NCBI GenBank assembly: GCA_934589225.1
Contig: CAKTNS010000049.1
Location: forward strand, 1 to 17,556
Direction: 5' to 3'
Length of the DNA: 17,556 bases
From: an uncultured Oscillospiraceae bacterium
GTDB lineage: Bacteria > Bacillota > Clostridia > Oscillospirales > Oscillospiraceae
Positions 12,652 through 17,556 of this stretch are shown here, piece by piece; position 1 is the first letter of the stretch; each line of letters begins with the position of its first letter. The translations under genes and the position numbers were made by a program. Below the pieces are notes generated by a model. That model was not told the origin of the DNA. It searched no databases and saw nothing but the letters and a program-made list of their open reading frames with translations.

Positions 12652-14208
12652 ATGAAAAAATCCTTATCTGCCCTGCTGCTGGCCCTGCTGCTCCTTGTCA
12701 ACTGTCTGCCGGTTCAGGGCTTTGCGGAAACTGCTGCCACCGAGACCACCCAGGAAACGGAAGATCCGAACTTTACCGAGACCCTGCCGGACCTGGCGGA
12801 GGATGCCCAGGCCCCGAAGACGGACTATGCCTTCGGCAGCGTCAGCATTTTAAACGGCTGCCGCAGCCTGGACGGCCAGATGCCCCTGGCCGGTTCCAAC
12901 CGGAAGCTGGATACGGCCCAGTCCGCCATTATTTATGAGCGCAATACCGGCACCCTGGTCTATGCCTACAACCCGGATATGAAGCTGGCCCCCGCTGCCC
13001 TTTCCAAGATTGTCAACGCCCTGATCGTCATGGAGCGGGTGGAGGACCTGGATACGGTGGTCACCGTCCAGGCGGGCATTGCCTCCCGAATCCCCGGCGG
13101 CGCCAACAGCATCAAGCTGAAAAGTGAAGAGCAGCTGACGGTCCGGGATCTGCTGCACTGCATGATTCTGCAGAACGCCGCCGATGCGGCGGTGGCATTG
13201 GCTGAATACGTGGCGGGCACCCGGGCCACCTTTGTGGAGATGATGAACCAGCGGGTCAAGCAGATGGGCTGCACCTCCACGAGCTTTACGGATGTCCACG
13301 GCGTTGGCTCCGGCGCCCAGTATACCACCGCCCGGGATATGATCCGCATTATGATGGCCGCCACGGACAATGCCCGGCTCAATGAGTTGCTGGCCACCCA
13401 GAGCTATGAGGTTCCGGCCACCAATCTTTCCGAGGCCCGGAAGTTTAAATCCCAGAACTACCTGATGGAAACCACCATTGTGCCCAAGTATAACTATAAT
13501 AAGGTCACTGCGGGCTTTGCCAGCTATTCCGATACCGCCGGTGCCAGCGTGGTTTGTACTGCGGACAATACCAAGGACTCCAAGGGCAACCGGAATCCTA
13601 CGGGATTGAACCTGGTTTGTGTGGTCATGGGTGCCGTCCGTCAGTTCGATGCCGACAAAAGCTGGGTCGTTCTGAATTACGGCAACTTTGACGAAATGGT
13701 GGCCCTTCTGGAGTATGCCTATAATAATTTTAAGACCTATCGGGTGATTTACAAGGGCATGAGCATGGAGCAGCTGCCGGTGACCGGGGCCAATAACGAC
13801 GTGGTGGGCGTTGCCAATGTGGACATCGACACGGTGCTCCCCTCCAAGGCGAAGATGAAAAACCTGATCACCAACGTCTCCGTCCGGGACGGCGGCCTGA
13901 CCGCCCCTATTGAAAAGGACGAGGTCATCGCCACGGTGGAGCTGTGGTACCAGTCCTCCTGCCTGACCGAGGCCCAGCTTCTGGCCCAGGAGTCCGTCCG
14001 GACCGCGGAAAACTCCGGCCTGACGGTCCACAGCGCCCTGGCACCCCAGACAGAAGGGACCAGAAGCGGCTTTTCCAAGGCGGTGCTGGTGATCTGCGCG
14101 GTGTTTCTGGTGCCGGTGATCAGCTATCTCATCATCAATTCCCTCCTGCGCCGCCGTGCCAAGGCCCGGAGAAAAAAGAGAAGACAGGAACGAAAGAGGA
14201 GCAAATAA
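12652..14208 (+). CDS. Secreted PBP5-like D-Ala-D-Ala carboxypeptidase homologue lacking catalytic residues
   Basis: A 518-residue protein built like DacF/PBP5: signal peptide (about 1-26), a peptidase S11-type domain (about 75-345), a C-terminal beta domain (about 365-450), a membrane helix (about 473-495) and a very basic cytoplasmic tail. The enzyme family removes the terminal D-Ala of peptidoglycan stem peptides, but here all three active-site motifs are degenerate. The SxxK motif reads Ala116-Leu-Ser-Lys119 inside APAALSKIVNAL, where active members have APASxTKIM. The SxN motif reads Asn175-Ala-Ala177 before DAAVALAEYV. The KTG position reads Thr286-Ala-Gly288. The reading frame is intact, with a strong promoter and ribosome site, so this is not a decaying gene but probably a non-catalytic PBP-fold protein. 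The next gene overlaps by one base. Confidence 0.85.
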   Translation: MKKSLSALLLALLLLVNCLPVQGFAETAATETTQETEDPNFTETLPDLAEDAQAPKTDYAFGSVSILNGCRSLDGQMPLAGSNRKLDTAQSAIIYERNTGTLVYAYNPDMKLAPAALSKIVNALIVMERVEDLDTVVTVQAGIASRIPGGANSIKLKSEEQLTVRDLLHCMILQNAADAAVALAEYVAGTRATFVEMMNQRVKQMGCTSTSFTDVHGVGSGAQYTTARDMIRIMMAATDNARLNELLATQSYEVPATNLSEARKFKSQNYLMETTIVPKYNYNKVTAGFASYSDTAGASVVCTADNTKDSKGNRNPTGLNLVCVVMGAVRQFDADKSWVVLNYGNFDEMVALLEYAYNNFKTYRVIYKGMSMEQLPVTGANNDVVGVANVDIDTVLPSKAKMKNLITNVSVRDGGLTAPIEKDEVIATVELWYQSSCLTEAQLLAQESVRTAENSGLTVHSALAPQTEGTRSGFSKAVLVICAVFLVPVISYLIINSLLRRRAKARRKKRRQERKRSK

Positions 14209-14807
14209 TGGACGATTCTTCCGAAATTTCCCTGGACAGTTCCTCCTGGAAGGAACTGAAAGCCCGGTGTGAAGCCTGCCGGGACTGCCCGCTGTGTCAG
14301 AACCGGCACCATGTGGTCTTCGGCGTGGGCAATGAGCATAGCCCCCTGCTCTTCGTAGGCGAAGGTCCCGGGGAGCAGGAGGACCTGCAGGGCATCCCCT
14401 TCGTCGGCCCCGCGGGAAAGCTTTTAGACGACATGCTCTCCATCATCGACCTGGACAGAACCGGCTGCTACATCGCCAACATCGTCAAATGCCGTCCCCC
14501 CAGAAACCGTGACCCCCAGCCGGAGGAGCAGAACGCCTGCTGGAAATACCTGGAAAACCAGATGGCCCTTCTAAACCCCAAAGTGATCGTCTGCCTGGGC
14601 CGCATCGCCGCCCAGCGCCTCATCGACCAAAATTTCCGCATCACCGTGGACCACGGCACCTGGAGCTATAAAAACGGCATCAGCTACACCGCCCTCTACC
14701 ACCCCTCCGCCCTCCTGCGCGACCCCAGCAAACGCCCGGAAACCTTCGATGACCTGCTATCTATCCGTGAAAAACTCCGGGAACTGGGAATAGAGGGAAC
14801 GGACTAA
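14208..14807 (+). CDS. Family 4 uracil-DNA glycosylase
   Basis: Iron-sulfur uracil-DNA glycosylase removing uracil from DNA in base-excision repair. The start at 14208 follows a GAGGAGC ribosome site and shares one base with the previous stop (TAATG); an upstream in-frame extension runs inside the PBP gene and is rejected. The 199-residue protein has the N-terminal cysteine cluster CEACRDCPLC (residues 21-30), then Cys95 (VKCRPP) and Cys111 (NACWKY), which are 16 apart as in family 4 enzymes and would bind a 4Fe-4S cluster. Motif A is GEGPGEQED (residues 51-59), and the second active-site motif is HPSALLR with His165. The N-terminal cluster holds four cysteines, so which two are ligands is unclear. 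Confidence 0.92.
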   Translation: MDDSSEISLDSSSWKELKARCEACRDCPLCQNRHHVVFGVGNEHSPLLFVGEGPGEQEDLQGIPFVGPAGKLLDDMLSIIDLDRTGCYIANIVKCRPPRNRDPQPEEQNACWKYLENQMALLNPKVIVCLGRIAAQRLIDQNFRITVDHGTWSYKNGISYTALYHPSALLRDPSKRPETFDDLLSIREKLRELGIEGTD

Positions 14808-14816
14808 GAATTTTCC

Positions 14817-14845
14817 TTGACTTTCCGCCCAAAAGCGAGTATAAT
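14817..14845 (+). promoter_or_regulatory. tRNA-Thr promoter with palindrome around the -10 box
   Basis: TTGACT (14817-14822), a 17-bp spacer and a perfect TATAAT (14840-14845), ending 15 bp before the tRNA. A perfect 9-bp inverted repeat, AAAAGCGAG (14831-14839) and CTCGCTTTT (14849-14857), brackets the nine bases TATAATAAC, placing the -10 box in its centre. Confidence 0.85.
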
Positions 14846-14860
14846 AACCTCGCTTTTGAT

Positions 14861-14936
14861 GCTAGTGTAGCACAGTCGGTAGTGCATCTCACTCGTAATG
14901 AGAAGGTCGCCTGTTCGAGTCAGGTCACTAGCTCCA
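14861..14936 (+). tRNA. tRNA-Thr (anticodon CGT)
   Basis: All four stems fold: acceptor GCTAGTG/CACTAGC, D arm GCAC/GTGC, anticodon arm TCTCA-CTCGTAA-TGAGA with anticodon CGT (reads ACG), and T arm GCCTG-TTCGAGT-CAGGT. The CCA end is encoded (14934-14936). It has its own promoter and terminator and forms the border between the chromosomal genes and the integrative element. Confidence 0.96.
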
Positions 14937-14937
14937 C

Positions 14938-14974
14938 AAAAACCGCCGTTTTCACCACGAAAACGGCGGTTTTT
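14938..14974 (+). terminator. Terminator after tRNA-Thr
   Basis: A perfect 16-bp stem (14938-14953 with 14959-14974) around a 5-nt loop (ACCAC), rich in GC in the middle and ending in TTTTT. It starts two bases after the tRNA. Because both arms end in A/T runs, it works in either direction. Confidence 0.9.
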
Positions 14975-14975
14975 C

Positions 14976-15320
14976 TAACTTTTTAGAGTGGTTTAGAAGG
15001 GCCTAAAATTGGCTTGGCGTTAATTTGACGTTATTTTTTGAAGCCGTGATTTTTCGAGAAAAAAGGAAAATTGAAAAACCGGATTTTCCGAACTTTTCTG
15101 AGGTGATTTGTTTTTGGCGAAAAATAGACGCAACAGGACAGGGGAAAATGATTATTCCGAAAACTCGGAGAATACAGAACTTTTTGTATCGTTTTTGCAT
15201 CGATGATAACGTGACAGTTTTTGGTGAAACCAAAACTTTTCAGAAAATACCAAAAGTTGCTGGGCACGCCATTATTTGGCGTTATTTTCTATGATGGGAA
15301 GCTGGTTTCGGTGCCTCAAC
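14976..15320. other. AT-rich, gene-free left end of the integrative element
   Basis: About 345 bp with clearly lower GC content than the chromosomal part and no credible gene on either strand. It contains three copies of TTGRCGTTAWTTT (15014-15026, 15025-15037, 15276-15288), the first two 11 bp apart, plus short inverted repeats such as GGAAAAT/ATTTTCC (15065 onward) and an AGTTTT-GGT/ACCAAAACT hairpin near 15216-15239. Position between a tRNA and an integrase suggests the attachment-site and integrase-binding region. The exact crossover core cannot be fixed without the other end. Confidence 0.55.
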
Positions 15321-15321
15321 C

Positions 15322-15368
15322 ATAAAACAAAGCAGGTAGGACATGGAATCCGACCTGCTTTGTTTTAT
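15322..15368 (-). terminator. Terminator-like hairpin after the integrase gene
   Basis: A perfect 16-bp stem, ATAAAACAAAGCAGGT (15322-15337) paired with 15353-15368, and a 15-nt loop, 10 bp beyond the integrase stop. A/T-rich outer ends give a T-rich tail on both strands, so it can end integrase transcription and also shield it from outside. Confidence 0.75.
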
Positions 15369-15378
15369 ACCTGAGTCA

Positions 15379-16671
15379 TTATGCTCCGGTTTTGCAGAGC
15401 ATATTTTCAAGAGCGTTGGATGCTGTGCGATCATTCTCTTTCAGGGCGTGGGCGTAGATGTTCATGGTCGTGGAAGCCTGTGCATGACCCAAACGGTTGG
15501 ACACGGTACGGACATCCTGATGCGCGGCAATCAGCAAGGTTGCTGATGTATGACGCAATCCGTGGAAGGGAATGTGCGGAAGCTTTTCGGCTGGCTCCTT
15601 GCCCGCATTGTAGCGCTCAATAGCATCCTGGAAGGTGGCATATGGTGTAGAGTAACTCATCATGGTGCCGTCAGACTGGGTAAAGAGCCAGTTATTGCCT
15701 TTCCAGTAGGCACCCAGCGATTCCTTTGTTTTGGTCTGCTCGACCATCAAATTGCAGAGCCGGTCTGTCAGGAATCTGGGGATGCTGACCTCTCGACGGG
15801 AGTTTTTCGTTTTCGGTGCTTTGCAGACCTGCTTGCCGTCCACCACTGCAGCGGCTTTGGTGACGCTGACGGTGCTGTTCTCAAAGTCAATATCAGACCA
15901 TTGCAGCGCCAGCATTTCTCCTTTCCGCAGCCCGGAGAAGACCGCCAGATTAAAAAGAACTCTGAGCTGTTCCGGCATGGTTCTGGTCAGCGTGTAATCA
16001 CCAACCTGATACTGGATGCCGGTATCATCCACCCGGTGATGGCCCCGTGTGTAGATTTCATAGGGCTTTTCAATGAAATCAAGGAAGCAGCCTACCTGTG
16101 CCGGTGTGAAGAACTTCAGCTTATCTGCAACATCCTCACCGTGGGTGCGAACCTTGTCACAGGGATTCCGGTTCAGGACTTCCCAGTCCACAGCGGTTTT
16201 GAGAATGGAGGACAGAACATTGGCTGTTTTGGCAATGGTTCCCTTGCTGTAGCCTCCGGGCTTGCCGTCCCGCCGCACACCGTCTTTTGTCATGGACACA
16301 TAGAAGGCGTTGACATTGTGGGGTTTGATTTCCGTCAGGATCATGTTACCGAGCATGGGAAGAATTTTGTCATCAATTTCTGCGTTGTACTTTTCCAGCG
16401 TACCCGGCTCAAGATTTTGAGAAGCGTATTCTTCTCTCCACCGGTCAACGAACTCTCGCAGGGTGGTTTTTTCTCCCGCCAGAATCAGCCCATTCTTTAC
16501 ACGGTTCTCAAAGTCGATGGCAAATGCCTGTACCGCCTTTTCCTTTTTCTTAGGAGAGAGGTCTTGCGGGGGTGTGAAAGTGGTTGTTTCTCTTTTGCGC
16601 CGTCCGTTCAGGTCGAAGCCAGAATACACGGAAATCTGGTATGTACCATTGCGTTCTCTGATTGTTGCCAT
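15379..16671 (-). CDS. int: Tyrosine recombinase / integrase (Tn916-type)
   Basis: Site-specific recombinase that integrates and excises the element. The 430-residue protein has an N-terminal arm-DNA-binding domain (about 1-55), a SAM-like core-binding domain (about 65-160) and a catalytic domain with Arg249 (SGLRKGEMLAL), a Lys in the KTKNSRREVSIP strand, His370-x-x-Arg373 (HGLRHTSATLL), a later His in RLGHAQASTTMN and the nucleophile Tyr406 (NIYAHAL). All catalytic residues are present. GGAGG lies 10 bp before the ATG. It reads toward the tRNA-Thr gene, the usual orientation for elements whose attachment site is at that end. Integrases of Tn916/Tn1549-like conjugative elements have this architecture. 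A long open frame on the opposite strand is a shadow. Confidence 0.95.
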   Translation of the reverse strand: MATIRERNGTYQISVYSGFDLNGRRKRETTTFTPPQDLSPKKKEKAVQAFAIDFENRVKNGLILAGEKTTLREFVDRWREEYASQNLEPGTLEKYNAEIDDKILPMLGNMILTEIKPHNVNAFYVSMTKDGVRRDGKPGGYSKGTIAKTANVLSSILKTAVDWEVLNRNPCDKVRTHGEDVADKLKFFTPAQVGCFLDFIEKPYEIYTRGHHRVDDTGIQYQVGDYTLTRTMPEQLRVLFNLAVFSGLRKGEMLALQWSDIDFENSTVSVTKAAAVVDGKQVCKAPKTKNSRREVSIPRFLTDRLCNLMVEQTKTKESLGAYWKGNNWLFTQSDGTMMSYSTPYATFQDAIERYNAGKEPAEKLPHIPFHGLRHTSATLLIAAHQDVRTVSNRLGHAQASTTMNIYAHALKENDRTASNALENMLCKTGA

Positions 16672-16803
16672 TGTGTTGGCTCCTCCGTTTCTTTTAGTTT
16701 ATGCAATTACTATACCGAGAAAAATGGGATTGTACCACGTTGTCAAGAATCGAACTTTTTTGCTGTAAAAGATTCGATTATTCGGAAAACTATTAGAGTT
16801 TTT
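16672..16803 (-). other. Spacer between excisionase and integrase genes
   Basis: 132 bp without a gene. On the minus strand it holds a TTGACA hexamer (rc of 16739-16744) and further downstream TATAGT, but they are 26 bp apart, too far for a standard promoter. The integrase ribosome site lies at its end. Confidence 0.4.
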
Positions 16804-17004
16804 CTACTCTACGGCGGCAACGCAAACAGGCTCAAACAGGGACAGCACCTGATCAAGATTTACAAGGTGTTTGTTTCCGGTCTTGATGGATGGAATTATA
16901 CCATCTGCAATCAGCTTGCGAAGGGTATATTCGGTAATTTGGGTTTCGGGATCGAGCTGCTTAAAGTAGTCAGCTGCTTGCTTGATACTTCGGATTTTGC
17001 ACAT
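16804..17004 (-). CDS. xis: Small excisionase-type DNA-binding protein
   Basis: A 66-residue protein with a MerR/excisionase-like winged helix: SIKQAADYF...ITEYTLRKLIADG is the helix-turn-helix and IPSIKTGNKHLVNLDQVLSLF the wing and following helix. Such proteins bend DNA at the attachment site to favour excision. The start at 17004 is chosen over the longer frame (to 17124) because GGAGG sits 7 bp upstream and the family N-terminus begins there. It lies directly upstream of the integrase on the same strand, as in Tn916-like elements. A nested hairpin in its leader may control it. Confidence 0.87.
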   Translation of the reverse strand: MCKIRSIKQAADYFKQLDPETQITEYTLRKLIADGIIPSIKTGNKHLVNLDQVLSLFEPVCVAAVE

Positions 17005-17036
17005 AATATTACCTCCGGTGTAATGGATATAGATCA

Positions 17037-17096
17037 TCAAAGTCACATGAATGCGCTGGAAGAAAAGCTCCTCCAGCGCACGGCATCTGACTTTGA
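17037..17096 (-). promoter_or_regulatory. Nested hairpin in the excisionase leader
   Basis: An outer perfect 9-bp inverted repeat TCAAAGTCA/TGACTTTGA (17037-17045, 17088-17096) encloses an inner perfect 9-bp repeat TGCGCTGGA/TCCAGCGCA (17052-17060, 17072-17080). It lies 20 bp upstream of the excisionase ribosome site. Read on the minus strand, the apical loop region carries GGAGGAG. It could act as RNA structure or as an operator. Confidence 0.6.
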
Positions 17097-17556
17097 GGTA
17101 GCAGCGCCGGTTGTTTGTCCGCATATAAACATACGAATTCCGGCGTTGCGTTTTTAAGATACCTTAATGTTATGTCCACCATTTTTGCCACGCACCCCTG
17201 GTGGAAGGAATGATACAAGCCGCCGTTGGCATGGCTGTCATAACTCCACAATACCGCTACCTGATAAGCTGGCGAATATTGCAGGGCTTCCCCCTAGTCC
17301 TTGGGAGAGCGTGAGCAAGTTTCATTGTCCCCTATGGATGTGTGATATGCCCAGAGTGCCGTTCTGGGCTTGGAGGCCGCGTAGATCGCTCGGATGGCTT
17401 TTTGAAAGGCATCTGTCATGGCGGCGCTGCCCCTGAGAACATCCATAGGTGTTTGTGCTTGTACCATTGTCTGTTCAGTTTTCAAGGTTCAGGAAGGTCA
17501 GTGAAAACGCCCTTCACCTATCGTCATTCTCTAACCCCTTTTGGTAGCGTGTTTCT
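17097..17556. other. Element interior without a confident gene
   Basis: About 460 bp in which I see no gene that I can defend. The best candidate is a 57-codon minus-strand frame (listed separately). A TTG-initiated frame at 17009-17251 runs through the hairpin and has no ribosome site. The minus strand also shows a TTGAAAACTGAACAG segment before that candidate ATG, a motif type I recall upstream of genes in Clostridia conjugative elements. Confidence 0.4.
17294..17467 (-). CDS. Possible small element-encoded protein
   Basis: A 57-codon frame starting MVQAQTPMDVLRG, with an amphipathic-looking middle (MTDAFQKAIRAIYAAS). No recognisable domain and no clear ribosome site; an alternative TTG start at 17485 adds six codons. 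It is on the same strand as the excisionase and integrase. It may be real or chance. Confidence 0.25.
   Translation of the reverse strand: MVQAQTPMDVLRGSAAMTDAFQKAIRAIYAASKPRTALWAYHTSIGDNETCSRSPKD

Noticed and set aside
12991..13008. Ser118 next to Lys119 as a shifted catalytic Ser in the PBP-like protein
   Set aside because: The family needs Ser three residues before the Lys; Ser118-Lys-Ile-Val does not form SxxK, and the other two motifs are degenerate too.
15025..15294. Open frame of 89 codons in the AT-rich element end
   Set aside because: It overlaps the repeated integrase-type motifs, has overlapping frames of similar length on the other strand, and no ribosome site.
15550..17157. Open frame of 535 codons on the plus strand across integrase and excisionase
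   Set aside because: Both genes on the other strand are well supported by catalytic and helix-turn-helix motifs; this frame has no recognisable domain.
17009..17251. Open frame of 80 codons on the minus strand before the excisionase
   Set aside because: TTG start without a ribosome site, passes through the nested hairpin and has no domain; kept only as a remote possibility.
1..17556. CRISPR array, rRNA genes, riboswitch or insertion-sequence transposase
   Set aside because: No regularly spaced repeats, rRNA segments, known riboswitch cores or transposase motifs were seen on reading.

Overview
The window (17,556 bp) looks like chromosome of a GC-rich, Gram-positive gut-type Clostridia, most likely Oscillospiraceae. 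This is an inference from gene content (trmFO, plsX next to rnc, OmpR-type two-component pairs, a GerMN lipoprotein, no outer-membrane genes), from strong AGGAGG-type ribosome sites and from intergenic repeat styles. I could run no database search. From about 14,975 onward the sequence becomes visibly AT-richer and carries the integrase end of an integrative element next to a tRNA-Thr gene.

Layout. 1-3894 (+): 3' end of topA, then trmFO, plsX and rnc, tightly packed with 1-bp and 8-bp overlaps and closed by a hairpin (3901-3930). 3928-4369: no gene, but a cluster of different palindromic intergenic repeats. 4370-5047 (-): a HAD-family phosphatase/mutase. 5233-8150 (+): a response regulator and a large multi-membrane-segment histidine kinase, preceded by a sigma-A-like promoter and a tandem repeat typical of OmpR-type regulator sites, and followed by a terminator. 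8199-9150 (-): an overlapping pair, a C_GCAxxG_C_C protein and a papain-fold (C39-like) predicted cysteine protease. 9172-12503 (-): a four-gene operon of OmpR-type regulator, PhoR-type kinase, GerMN-domain lipoprotein and exodeoxyribonuclease III. 12652-14807 (+), divergent from that operon: a secreted, membrane-anchored penicillin-binding-protein-5-like protein, then a family 4 uracil-DNA glycosylase. 14861-14936 (+): tRNA-Thr(CGT) with its own promoter and a 16-bp terminator hairpin. 14976-17556: left part of an integrative element, with AT-rich DNA containing repeated integrase-type motifs, a tyrosine integrase (-), a small excisionase (-) and a structured leader. The far end of the element lies outside the window.

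How the parts may work together. The first block combines DNA topology, tRNA modification, phospholipid initiation and RNA processing, a common housekeeping association. The 9921-14208 region looks like an envelope-sensing module: a WalR/PhoP-like regulator and kinase co-transcribed with a lipoprotein and facing a D-Ala-D-Ala carboxypeptidase homologue. The most interesting point is that this homologue has lost the catalytic residues of all three active-site motifs (Ser to Ala in SxxK, SxN to NAA, KTG to TAG). It therefore appears to be a conserved-looking but non-catalytic PBP-fold protein that may bind peptidoglycan or act as a sensor partner. Other points worth following are the protease/C_GCAxxG_C_C pair, the palindrome around the tRNA promoter -10 box, and the nested hairpin before the excisionase.
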